Below are positions 16,246 to 23,848 of a stretch of DNA of 51,957 nucleotides, one piece after another (position 1 is the first letter of the stretch; every line of letters begins with the position of its first letter). Source of the stretch: Microcystis aeruginosa NIES-4325 (lineage in GTDB: Bacteria > Cyanobacteriota > Cyanobacteriia > Cyanobacteriales > Microcystaceae). Below the pieces are notes generated by a model that ran no database searches, was not told the DNA's origin, and worked only from the letters and a program-made list of their open reading frames with translations. A program made the translations under genes and the position numbers. The stretch is taken from assembly GCF_008974145.1 (NCBI RefSeq), contig NZ_BJKP01000024.1, positions 1-51,957 of the forward strand. The letters run 5' to 3'.

Positions 16246-16728
16246 ATTTTTTACCTAGTTGGCGCATTTTCACCCTACCTTTATTCATTCTCATGGCTTT
16301 TGCTACCTCTATGGGTGGGGGTTTATGGTTATCAGCGTTAAATGTTCTATTTCGCAATTTTCGTTATATCGTTCCCTTTATCATTCAATTTGGGCTATAT
16401 ATTTCTCCCGTAGGATTTAGTAGTAATATAGTTCCATAGTTCCAGAAAAATGGCGTTGGTTGTACTCTCTCAATCCTATGGTGGGAGTAATTGATGGTTT
16501 TCGTTGGGCGATTATCGGGGGTGATACTAGCATCTATTGGCCCGGATTCCTGCTATCCCTGGCCCTAGTCGTTCTCTTGCTAGTCAGTGGTATTGGGTAT
16601 TTTCGACGACTAGAAAAAAACTTCGCCCATATCATCTAACCCAGAAGTGTTGAATGATAGCTTCATAATGAAAAAAAGCGACTAAAATATGATATTCTAG
16701 TCGCATCTAACTTATAATTATTATAATC

Positions 16729-17783
16729 ATGATGCTAAACTCTTTTGCGGGAATTGTCAAGACAATCTTAAAAAGACTCCCCAAAAATGACTATCCTGTT
16801 CTCAATACAAGGCTATTTGTACTTATCTGGCTTCATCTAATTTTCGATAAAATTCTCGGCAGCTTACGAGATTTGTTTTTCTTAACTTATCATCAAGGAA
16901 TAGCGGTGGACTTATCTACTTTCTCTAAAGCCAGTAAAAACCGAGATTATCAAGCGTTTAATCAGATTTATTTGAGCTTAAATCAGGAACTAAAAAAAAG
17001 AAAAGAGAGAGCATACAGAGGATGCTCTCGATTCAAGGTCTCGACTTCGCTCGACGTTGACCCTGAGCGAAGCCGAACGGGTCAACCGTAATTACTTTGA
17101 CCAGTAAATTGTTTTGGATGTCAGGCTATCATCAGATGAAATTAGTGATGGGCGTAGATGCTGAAACTGGTTCTATTGGAGAAAGTCATGTTCATTTTGG
17201 CTTTGGTAACGACGAACGTTTTGCGGAATTAATGATGACAACAGTGCCAGAAAACGGCATCGCTGTAGAGGATAGAGGATTTTGTGGCTTTGAGAATCTG
17301 CTGGAGATGTCCAAGAGTGGGATACTTTTTATTGTCATAATCAAAAATAACTACACATTAGAATTTGAAGAAGAAGGAGAATTGGTTTATATCGGCTCTA
17401 AGAAACAAGTAAAATGTCGGGTTATCAGTTTTTGCGATTTAGAAACTAAGACAGAATATCGATTTGCCACTAATGTAGATATAGAGATAATGAGCAACGA
17501 GGAAATAGTCGAGGGTTATCGTCAGCGATGGGCAATATAAATCCTCTGGAAATTCCTAAAAATGCACTTAAAGCTAGATAGACTAATGACTAAAAACGTC
17601 AATGGTGTCACCATTCAAATTTATACGATATTAATCGTATACTTGATTTTGCAGCTTATACAGATTCCTCAAATATATGGGGATAATTTACTCAATAAAC
17701 TGCGCTATGTTAACTTAATTTTATCACAAGAGGGAAATTTAATCTCTCTAAGCGAACGCCTGTTCTTGTCAGCTTGTATGTAA
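16729..17783 (+). pseudogene. IS4-type transposase with three lesions
   Basis: The N-terminal part (NSFAGIVKTILKRLPKNDYP...AVDLSTFSKASKNRDYQAFNQ) is in one frame and the rest is in another. The gene can be rebuilt as follows. An A-run near 16992-16999 has 8 A, and 7 would keep the frame into EDALDS. A 45-bp palindromic sequence is inserted at 17037-17081 between TCAA duplicates. After it the frame reads TVITLTSKLFWMSGYHQMK through YRQRWAI. A TAA at 17538-17540 then replaces the Glu expected in the Y-(2)-R-(3)-E-(6)-K motif, followed by ILWKFLKMHLKLDRL to the TAA at 17781-17783. The transposase is therefore inactive. Confidence 0.9.
17037..17085. repeat. 45-bp palindromic element with TCAA duplication
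   Basis: The 45-bp insert (17037-17081) is flanked by TCAA at 17033-17036 and 17082-17085. Its arms TCGACTTCGCTC and GAGCGAAGCCGA are nearly complementary, so it forms a hairpin. Deleting 49 bp restores LDS-TVITLTSK in the host transposase. It resembles REP-like palindromes. Confidence 0.8.
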
Positions 17784-17831
17784 AGTTTTATGTACGGATT
17801 CAACATTTCTGCTCGGCTCCTTTATCAACTT

Positions 17832-17861
17832 TTGACAGACAATTTACTAAAGTGATATAGT
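17832..17861 (+). promoter_or_regulatory. Possible promoter upstream of hypC
   Basis: TTGACA (17832-17837) and TATAGT (17856-17861) are separated by 18 bp, a good match to a sigma70-type promoter. It lies just past the right end of the IS and about 200 bp before the hypC ATG. The 17862-18069 leader shows no gene I trust. Confidence 0.5.
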
Positions 17862-18069
17862 CCCTAATACAAAAGTTTTACCCTTGCTGGGATAGCGTCC
17901 ACAGTCCGGGACAGGGGAAATCTTAAAAAAGATACAGGAAAAAAGCTGTTCTTGAGGGCAATAGTCCAGAATGGCAGGTATGACCTGATTCTCAGTTGAT
18001 ATTACTGCAATCTCTACCCAAAAAATCAGCGCATAATTAGCAAAAACTAGATTTTTCAAGGTAAAAACT

Positions 18070-18312
18070 ATGTGTTTAGGCATACCGGGGCAAATTACAG
18101 CAATTATTGATGAAAACCATCATCTCGCTCTCGTCGATGTGGGAGGTGTAAAAAGAGAAGTAAATATTACTTGCATTGTTGATGAAGACCATCCCGCTAA
18201 TACTTGTGTAGGGGATTGGGTATTAGTTCATGTGGGTTTTGCTATGAATCGAATCGATGAAGATGAAGCGCAAGAAACCTTAAATTTATTAACACAATTA
18301 GCAGAATTATAG
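18070..18312 (+). CDS. hypC: Hydrogenase maturation chaperone HypC
   Basis: HypC (HupF/HybG family) is an 80-residue chaperone that works with HypD to assemble the Fe(CN)2CO unit of [NiFe] hydrogenases and then delivers it to the large subunit. The essential Cys2 is present in MCLGIPGQI, with the conserved VDVGGVKREVN and GDWVLVHVGFAMNRID (His54). The length is normal. hypD follows on the same strand after a 162-bp spacer, but hypA, hypB, hypE and hypF are absent from the window. The only obvious upstream promoter lies at the edge of a decayed IS. Confidence 0.94.
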   Translation: MCLGIPGQITAIIDENHHLALVDVGGVKREVNITCIVDEDHPANTCVGDWVLVHVGFAMNRIDEDEAQETLNLLTQLAEL

Positions 18313-18474
18313 GAAGAATTTAATCATAATTAATGTTTTTAAGTAGTCACCCATAAATTAATTATGTTGTCTATCTTAATAAATGTAAATTACGGCAATT
18401 ATTACTGACGACCGACGACCGACTCCAAAATTAACTTTACTTTTGTCCAAACACTTATAGAGAGAGAGCTTGTT

Positions 18475-19587
18475 ATGAAATACGTTGATGAATTTCGTGA
18501 TCCAGTTAAAGCGGCAGGATTAATTCAACAAATTGAACAATTATCGATAAGAATCTCTGAAAAGCAGGAAAAAGTTACTAAAATTATGGAGGTTTGTGGA
18601 GGTCATACCCACTCAATTTTTAGATACGGTATCGAGGCAATACTTCCGGAAACTATCGAATTAATTCATGGTCCTGGATGTCCCGTTTGTGTAATGCCGC
18701 GAGGTCGTTTAGATGATGCCATTTTTCTCGCACAACAACCGAACGTAATTCTGACAACTTTTGGCGATACTATGCGTGTCCCCGGTTCCCATTTAAGTCT
18801 GCTGCAAGCGCGAGCAAAAGGTGATGATATTCGCATGGTTTATTCTCCTCGCGATGCCTTAAAAATTGCCAGAGAAAATCTCGATAAAGAAGTAATATTT
18901 CTAGCATTAGGTTTTGAAACAACCGTTCCTAGCACCGCTTTAACTGTTTTAGAAGCGCAAAGAGATGGCATCACTAATTTTAGTTTATTTTCTAATCATG
19001 TGGTGATTATTCCCGCTCTGAAAGCTTTGTTAGATAACCCAGATTTACAGTTAGACGGTTTTGTTGGGCCTGGTCATGTCAGCATGGTAATTGGTACACA
19101 ACCCTATCAAGTTATTGCTCAAGAATATCATAAACCTGTGGTAGTTTCTGGGTTTGAACCTTTGGATATTCTCCAATCAATTTGGATGGTATTAAAACAA
19201 TTAGATGAGCAGAGATGTGAGATCGAAAATCAGTACGATCGAGTGGTACAAAATCAAGGAAATAGAGTCGCTTTATCGGCAATCGACCAAGTTTTTGAAC
19301 TGCGAGATCAGTTTGAATGGCGAGGTTTAGGAGAAATTGCTCAAGGAGGGTTAAAACTGCGAGATGAATACAGTAATTTTGATGCGGAGAAGAAATTTAC
19401 CTTACCCAATCAGCGTGTTAAAGATCACAAAGCTTGTCAGTGTGGCGAAATTCTTAAAGGTGTTTTAAAACCCTGGGAATGTAAAGTATTTGGTACTGCT
19501 TGTACTCCCGAACATCCCATCGGTACTTGCATGGTTTCTAGTGAAGGTGCTTGTGCCGCCTATTATAAGTATGGTAAAAATCAGTAA
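18475..19587 (+). CDS. hypD: Hydrogenase maturation protein HypD
   Basis: HypD is the [4Fe-4S] scaffold on which, together with HypC, iron receives its cyanide and CO ligands. Visible cysteine motifs are IMEVCGGHTHSIFRYG, HGPGCPVCVMPRGR, and the C-terminal cluster-binding set KACQCGEIL, PWECKVFGTACTPEHPIGTCMVSSEGACAAYY. The length of 370 residues is standard. GAGAGAG lies 8-14 nt before the ATG. The pair hypC-hypD implies that the cell makes a [NiFe] hydrogenase, in this lineage probably the bidirectional Hox enzyme, which would be encoded elsewhere. Confidence 0.95.
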   Translation: MKYVDEFRDPVKAAGLIQQIEQLSIRISEKQEKVTKIMEVCGGHTHSIFRYGIEAILPETIELIHGPGCPVCVMPRGRLDDAIFLAQQPNVILTTFGDTMRVPGSHLSLLQARAKGDDIRMVYSPRDALKIARENLDKEVIFLALGFETTVPSTALTVLEAQRDGITNFSLFSNHVVIIPALKALLDNPDLQLDGFVGPGHVSMVIGTQPYQVIAQEYHKPVVVSGFEPLDILQSIWMVLKQLDEQRCEIENQYDRVVQNQGNRVALSAIDQVFELRDQFEWRGLGEIAQGGLKLRDEYSNFDAEKKFTLPNQRVKDHKACQCGEILKGVLKPWECKVFGTACTPEHPIGTCMVSSEGACAAYYKYGKNQ

Positions 19588-19675
19588 ATTTTTTTTACTG
19601 ATTAGGTTCCTTTCCAGCGAGGAAACGCTAGAATTTTCACGGGAAAAATTTAACAATCTCTCGGTAATAAAAAAG

Positions 19676-20029
19676 ATGAAAATCAAAAATAATCTGGGTT
19701 TATTTGGCTTAACTACTTCTCTACTGCTAATTATCGCTTCGGAAATCGTTCTTGCTTCCCAAGAACAAACCCTAGAACTGCAACCAAGTCAACCCCCCAG
19801 CGCCGATTTTTTCAAACCCGTCACCAATCTAATTAAAGATTTAAATCATCAGGGAGTAACTATCACCGATCCCAATGATCCCATGGCGGTGCGCTACCGA
19901 GTCAATTCTCCCTGTCGCGGTTGTGCGGTTTATCTAGGCACGGGGGTTGCCAATCCTCGCACCCAGACTAATAATAATGGCATGGGAATCAATTTTGGTC
20001 TTGGTTTCACCATGCCTTTTTCACCCTAA
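19676..20029 (+). CDS. Small secreted protein, unknown
   Basis: This 117-residue protein from the ATG at 19676 has a classic signal peptide: MKIKNNLG, a hydrophobic core LFGLTTSLLLIIASEIVLA, and probable cleavage after the A in VLA-SQEQ. The mature part is about 90 residues with LELQPSQPPSADFF, a short helix and a Gly/Asn-rich end. Two cysteines in SPCRGCAVYLGTG form a CxxC pair. I do not know the family. A longer open frame reaches back to 19490, but its first part overlaps the hypD end and has no start signal. The stop overlaps the convergent HNH gene by 4 bp (CTAA). Confidence 0.65.
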   Translation: MKIKNNLGLFGLTTSLLLIIASEIVLASQEQTLELQPSQPPSADFFKPVTNLIKDLNHQGVTITDPNDPMAVRYRVNSPCRGCAVYLGTGVANPRTQTNNNGMGINFGLGFTMPFSP

Positions 20030-20523
20030 ATACCGATGACATATTTACGCCATTCGTGATTGTGATTCCCCCTGGTGTGCTTTAATAGCTCAAAGTGGAG
20101 ACTGCTGTAGGGACGACGCGGCTGGGCGCGTAGGGACATATTGGCCTCTTTTGGTGTACGATTGCCCTTATGCACATTACAACGCACACAAGCCGCCACC
20201 AAATTTTCCCAGGTATCACCCCCTCCGCGAGAACGGGGAATCACATGATCGATGGTTAATTGTTCACCTCGGTAGAGACAGTATTGACAGGTGTGATGAT
20301 CTCGTTCGAGAATATTACGACGGGTTAAAGGAATTTCCTTGTAGGGAACACGGACGTATTGCCTAAGACGGATAACGGAAGGTAGGGGTAAGTCACGACA
20401 AACCACTTTTCCGTTATGTTCTAGGGATTCAGCTTTTCCTTTCAACAATAAAACGATCGCGCGCCGCCAACTGGTAATATTTAGCGGTTCGTAGGAGGCA
20501 TTCAACACGAGAACCTTGCTCAT
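20026..20523 (-). CDS. HNH endonuclease family protein
   Basis: This 165-residue protein starts at the ATG at 20523 (MSKVLVLNASYEPLNITSWRRA), 14 codons inside the open frame. The HNH nuclease core is RDHHTCQYCLYRGEQLTIDHVIPRSRGGGDTWENLVAACVRCNVHKG. The two CxxC pairs bind structural zinc and the IDHVIP...N...H residues make the metal-dependent active site. The VLVLNASYEPLN opening is typical of a widespread stand-alone bacterial HNH family of unknown substrate. It has no linked methylase or toxin partner. It converges on the small secreted protein with 4 shared bases. Confidence 0.88.
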   Translation of the reverse strand: MSKVLVLNASYEPLNITSWRRAIVLLLKGKAESLEHNGKVVCRDLPLPSVIRLRQYVRVPYKEIPLTRRNILERDHHTCQYCLYRGEQLTIDHVIPRSRGGGDTWENLVAACVRCNVHKGNRTPKEANMSLRAQPRRPYSSLHFELLKHTRGNHNHEWRKYVIGI

Positions 20524-20642
20524 AGGTGTCTGGAGATCGCTTGAATTTACCCCGAATGGTAACACAGATCACTGGGATTGGAACCTATTACACTCAATCC
20601 GTTGAGTATAGGCTACATATCAGGACAGCCCAACGGCAAGAG

Positions 20643-20697
20643 GTACTCATGCAAAAGGGGGAATAAATAATCAGTTTTTAATAACCGGATTTAGTAT
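20643..20697 (-). repeat. Dispersed 55-bp repeat (AAATCCRGTTATTAAAAACT core), copy 1
   Basis: Read on the minus strand, this stretch matches 38731-38790 and the start of 45050-45083. It sits in the 20524-20992 spacer, which carries several repeat types and no gene. Confidence 0.75.
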
Positions 20698-20720
20698 CAC
20701 ACTATTAAAAACTGACTTGG

Positions 20721-20764
20721 TAAGTAGGTAGGTGTTAAAAATTGTCAGACACCCCCTTATTAAG
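20721..20764 (+). repeat. 44-bp dispersed repeat (TAAGTAGGTAGGT start), copy 1
   Basis: This copy matches 39907-39950 with only a few differences, up to CCCCCTTATTAAG, where the second copy continues into a 38-bp tandem array. Confidence 0.75.
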
Positions 20765-20924
20765 CCTATCCATTAGTCACATCTTTCTTAACATAAAATT
20801 TGACAAAAACAGATAAAGTGTGCAAGATGGCTCAAGGGGGTTCTATGGGGGGGACTGATTTGATGAGATACTTTCCAAGTCTAGCTGATATCATGTTACC
20901 TTCGCAGTCCCAACCAAATAGTTT

Positions 20925-21199
20925 TATAGCAGTCGTCAGAGCCATTAGGATTTGGAATAGAGAAAACCTCAAATCTTGAAACCCGTCCTCCCATGGACAA
21001 ACCCTACAGTTATGACTTTGGGCAAAAAGTGATCTGGGCAATTGAAAATGATGGCTTCAAAAAGTCGGAAGTCAGTGAGATGTTCAATATCAGTCGTAAC
21101 ACGATTGATTTATGGTTAAAGCGGCGAACAGAAACGGGAGATTTTGCGTTCTCAGATCAGAATAGGAAAGATGCAATGCAATCCTTGCTATCAAAGTAA
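20925..21199 (+). pseudogene. IS630-type transposase, N-terminal fragment
   Basis: The 68-codon frame from 20993 begins MDKPYSYDFGQKVIWAIEND and continues with GFKKSEVSEMFNISRNTIDLWLKRR, the helix-turn-helix DNA-binding start of IS630-family transposases. It ends at 21199 without the DDE catalytic part. Upstream, TATAGCAGTCGTCAG (20925-20939) has the TATAG form expected of an IS630 terminal repeat. I see no matching right end, so the element is truncated. It lies directly upstream of cobS and may have replaced its native leader. Confidence 0.8.
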
Positions 21200-21280
21200 T
21201 TTCAGTTCCCAGCTGATTCGGATCATCTTTCAATTTGACAACGCCCAAAATTAAGTTATACTTCATCTTTATGAGAAACG

Positions 21281-22060
21281 ATGCCATACCAGAATCTAAT
21301 TTTGGAGGTATTTACTACCATATTTAACTTCATTTGTCAAGAAATTCGCTCATTTTTAGGTGCGATCGCTTTTTACACGATTATTCCCGTTCCGATTGCC
21401 TGGCCTGATTTTGGTAGAATTGCCCGATGGATTCCCTTAGTGGGCTTATTTTTGGGTTTAATTCTGGTTTTGCTCGATATAACTCTAGCTGGTCTGGGAA
21501 TGCCCCCCCTAACTCGTGCAGTTGTCCTTGTGGGGGTTTGGGTTTATCTAACGGGAGGACTACACCTTGATGGAGTTAGTGACACGGCCGATGGTTTAGC
21601 TGTCACCGACCCCCAGCGCCGTTTAGCGGTCATGACCGATAGTGTTACCGGGGCTTTTGGAGTCATGGCCGTGACTATGGTTTTGCTGCTCAAAATCGCC
21701 GCTTTGACGGATTTAAGCGATAATCGAGCCTTAGCTCTAATTTTAGCACCAATTTGGGGACGTTGGGGGCAAGTAATGGCGATCGCTCTTTATCCCTACC
21801 TCAAACCCACCGGCAAGGGAGCCTTTCATAAAGTGGCTTTTTGTCTGCCCTGGGACTGTGGGGGAGTAATTTGGGGGTTAATCGCCCTATTTGGCGGTCT
21901 AAGGTGGGGAATAATCGCCATTAGTGCCGGAATCGCCCTCGCTTTGCTTACCGGTTACTGGTTATATCGTCGTCTTCGGGGTCACACCGGCGATACCTAC
22001 GGTGCGGTGGTAGAGTGGACAGAGGCTCTATTCTTGGTTTTTTTGACAATAATTACCTAA
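21281..22060 (+). CDS. cobS: Adenosylcobinamide-GDP ribazoletransferase (cobalamin synthase)
   Basis: CobS joins adenosylcobinamide-GDP to alpha-ribazole (or the adenine equivalent used for pseudocobalamin), the late step of cobamide synthesis, in the cytoplasmic membrane. The family motif GGLHLDGVSDTADG, with the Asp residues that bind metal, is at about residues 90-103, followed by VMTDSVTGAFGVMAV. The protein is strongly hydrophobic with about seven helices. The 259-residue length is normal. No other cob genes are adjacent and I saw no cobalamin riboswitch, only an IS630 fragment upstream. The stop overlaps the convergent PPC gene by 4 bp. Confidence 0.92.
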   Translation: MPYQNLILEVFTTIFNFICQEIRSFLGAIAFYTIIPVPIAWPDFGRIARWIPLVGLFLGLILVLLDITLAGLGMPPLTRAVVLVGVWVYLTGGLHLDGVSDTADGLAVTDPQRRLAVMTDSVTGAFGVMAVTMVLLLKIAALTDLSDNRALALILAPIWGRWGQVMAIALYPYLKPTGKGAFHKVAFCLPWDCGGVIWGLIALFGGLRWGIIAISAGIALALLTGYWLYRRLRGHTGDTYGAVVEWTEALFLVFLTIIT

Positions 22061-22518
22061 TTTTTGCCCTCCACAGCCCGTAAACGGGTTAATTTCAGGG
22101 TAAATTTTCCCCCACCGGTTTCTCCGAAAGCTCTCACCCGAATAATATATTTACCCGACTCGGTAATGCGTGCAAACAGGAGAGCATTAGTGCCACCATC
22201 CGGACCATCGTCATTTTCTGCTACAGTGGAACCATCGTCGGCCAGGAGAATTAAAACTCCATCAAAATTTTCTGACTTCAGATCGATGGCCACCTGATCA
22301 TCCTTGTCCAAATCTACGGTATAATCCCTAGCAAACCCCCCCTCCCCCGTGGGAATATCTTTGTCGGTGAGAGTATCGTTAATTTCTTTATTGAGGATGA
22401 GGGGGACGGGATTATAGATTTTTTCTGCTCGCACCGGTAAAGATTGACCGCTTAACCAGAATAAAGTGAGCAGGACGCATAAACCAGAGTAGCGACCAGT
22501 CAAAGGGAATCTTATCAT
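22057..22518 (-). CDS. Secreted PPC-domain protein
   Basis: This 153-residue protein starts at the ATG at 22518 (MIRFPLTGRY), and the frame also allows a TTG 24 nt upstream. The signal peptide spans about residues 1-31, with core GLCVLLTLFWLSGQSL and cleavage near VRA-EK. The remainder is one bacterial pre-peptidase C-terminal (PPC) beta-sandwich: YTVDLDKDDQVAIDLKSENFDG, LILLADDGSTVAENDDG, LFARITESGKYIIRVRAF, GGGKFTLKLTRL. PPC domains usually accompany secreted proteases, and here the domain stands alone, as is often seen in cyanobacteria. The function is unknown, and calcium binding by the acidic loops is only plausible. Confidence 0.8.
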   Translation of the reverse strand: MIRFPLTGRYSGLCVLLTLFWLSGQSLPVRAEKIYNPVPLILNKEINDTLTDKDIPTGEGGFARDYTVDLDKDDQVAIDLKSENFDGVLILLADDGSTVAENDDGPDGGTNALLFARITESGKYIIRVRAFGETGGGKFTLKLTRLRAVEGKN

Positions 22519-22590
22519 AGGGGCAGATGTTCGTTTTCTCAATCTCCCTATTCTACAAAAAACTGATAGCTATCAGCAGTTGGCTCTCCC

Positions 22591-22690
22591 GGGTTTGGTG
22601 GGTAAAATGTATTCTAAGATACAGTCTTGCGGGCGAGTGAGTGGAACGAACCACAGAGACACAGAGAACACAAAGATCGAGCGCTCCTAC
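22591..22690 (+). repeat. Dispersed repeat, about 100 bp (GGGTAAAATGTATTCTA core), copy 1
   Basis: The first half matches 41802-41862 closely. The second half (GTGGAACGAACCACAGAGACA onward) matches 47544-47600. An apparent minus-strand frame here is explained by the repeat. Confidence 0.75.
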
Positions 22691-22749
22691 ATAAGTTAAA
22701 CTTGTTACACAAAGAATTAGAGAGCTAAACTTGTTTCTGGGTAAATATC

Positions 22750-23805
22750 CTACCAAGAAGACCCTCGATAGCGCATTTCTCGACGCAAGGCATAACGACG
22801 GGCAAAATTGGGAACATCGCCCCGATGACCTAATAAAATGACCGTATCGCCTTGCTGTAGAATGGTGGAATGGTCGGGATGGGTGATGACACGACCATCA
22901 AATTGACGGACAGCGACGATAATAAAAGCACCCTGTCCCCGCACTTCCATCTGACTGATAGGTTGTCCCAAAAAGGGCGAATCGCTTAAAATCGAGTATT
23001 CTTCAAATTGCATATCGATATCGGCTAATAATTCGTTGAGATTGCGCCTACCTTCATCTTCCTGTAAAAAATCAATCGCGGCCGGATGGGTGATTAAATG
23101 GGCCATTCTCTCCGCTCCAATGGTAGCAGGTAAGACCACTTGATCGGCTCCGGCTAGTTTTAATTTTTTCTCGGTGCTGGGATATTCTCCCCTAGCGATA
23201 ATGTATAGTTGCGGACTGAGTTCTCTTGCGGTTAAAGTGATGAAGACATTTAATGCATCATCGGGCAACACCGTCGCTAAAACTCGCGCTTTGTCGATAC
23301 CGGCTTTTTGGAGAATACTTTCATCGGTGGCGTTACCATTAAGAGTTATGTAACCTTTTTCCTGAGCTAATCGGATGCGATCAGGGTTATTATCGACTAT
23401 AATAAAGGATTGGGCTGTTTTTGCCAATTTAGTCGTTAGGATGCGTCCTATGCGTCCAAAACCGCAGATTATGACGTGATTTTCTAGGGATTCCATCTCT
23501 TTATTCATCCGGCGATCGCTAAAGGCTTTGTTAATTTCTCCCTCGGTGAGCATCTGAAAAAAACCTCCCACCACATAAACGGCCGAGGTGGTCCCACAGA
23601 CGATAACTAACATGGTAAAAGCTCTCAGACTGGGAGTGTTAATCGGTTTAACTTCCCCGAAACCTACTCCAAATATGGTGATTATCACCATATAAACGGC
23701 ATCGAGAAAACTCCAACCGTAGGCCATATAACCGATAGTTGCCCCGACTACCGTAGCGAGAAAAAAACTCGCCCCGATGATAATCCTTTTCAGTGAACTT
23801 TGCAT
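22750..23805 (-). CDS. Two-helix potassium channel with RCK domains
   Basis: This 351-residue protein has TM1 (about 8-29), a pore loop and TM2 (about 62-86), then a RCK_N Rossmann domain beginning HVIICGFGRIGR (110-121) with the acidic nucleotide-binding IIVDNN, and a RCK_C domain (about 255-340, with VAVRQFDGRVITHPD and GDTVILLGHRGDV). The order is that of MthK-like ligand-gated K+ channels. The selectivity filter reads ITIFGVGFGEV (42-52), that is VGFGE where TVGYGD is usual. The fold is clear, but the ion selectivity is not assured. The gene is alone on the minus strand, upstream of a dispersed repeat. Confidence 0.88.
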   Translation of the reverse strand: MQSSLKRIIIGASFFLATVVGATIGYMAYGWSFLDAVYMVIITIFGVGFGEVKPINTPSLRAFTMLVIVCGTTSAVYVVGGFFQMLTEGEINKAFSDRRMNKEMESLENHVIICGFGRIGRILTTKLAKTAQSFIIVDNNPDRIRLAQEKGYITLNGNATDESILQKAGIDKARVLATVLPDDALNVFITLTARELSPQLYIIARGEYPSTEKKLKLAGADQVVLPATIGAERMAHLITHPAAIDFLQEDEGRRNLNELLADIDMQFEEYSILSDSPFLGQPISQMEVRGQGAFIIVAVRQFDGRVITHPDHSTILQQGDTVILLGHRGDVPNFARRYALRREMRYRGSSW

Positions 23806-23848
23806 CGATTTCCGTGACCTGACAATCTAGCTATCAGCTTACAACTGT

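Larger units (their letters stand above)
15613..16639 (+). pseudogene. ABC-2 permease for polysaccharide export, five lesions
   Basis: The conceptual product matches the membrane subunit of polysaccharide/O-antigen ABC exporters (Wzm/RfbA/KpsM type): ELFYFLAWRDILVRYKQTFI, GIAWALLRPFLTMLVFTFVF, YPILVFAGVLP, NANLISKVYFPRLI, PFIIQFGLYISPVGFSS and EKWRWLYSLNPMVGVIDGFR. Lesions in order are TAA at 15649-15651, TGA at 15877-15879 (the family has Trp there), a MITE at 15909-16010, a MITE at 16150-16245, and a tandem 8-bp duplication ATAGTTCC at 16428-16443. Removing the two MITEs with one TA each and one ATAGTTCC restores a single frame to the TAA at 16637-16639, broken only by the two stops. No ATP-binding partner gene follows. 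An IS4-type element begins 3 bp after the stop. Confidence 0.92.
16642..17811 (+). mobile_element. IS4-type insertion sequence, decayed
   Basis: Terminal inverted repeats CAGAAGTGTTGAAT (16642-16655) and ATTCAACATTTCTG (17798-17811) match at 13 of 14. They enclose about 1.17 kb with a single broken transposase gene. I could not identify a clear target duplication. The left end is 3 bp past the stop of the permease pseudogene. Confidence 0.75.

Noticed and set aside
16729-17540. Programmed frameshift between the two transposase frames
   Set aside because: IS4-type transposases are made from one frame, and the shift is explained by an A-run slip plus a 49-bp insertion, with a further stop at the catalytic Glu.
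17847-18083. 78-codon minus-strand frame between the IS and hypC
   Set aside because: It overlaps the hypC start, has unusual composition and no recognisable motif. The region is better explained as leader sequence.
20832-21041. 69-codon minus-strand frame across the IS630 left end
   Set aside because: It is antisense to the transposase start and has no family likeness.
21200-21280. Cobalamin riboswitch upstream of cobS
   Set aside because: The leader is short and lies against an IS630 fragment. I could not find the B12-box or a matching fold.
22553-22756. 67-codon minus-strand frame
   Set aside because: It is made of a dispersed repeat also present near 41802 and 47538, so the reading frame is a by-product.
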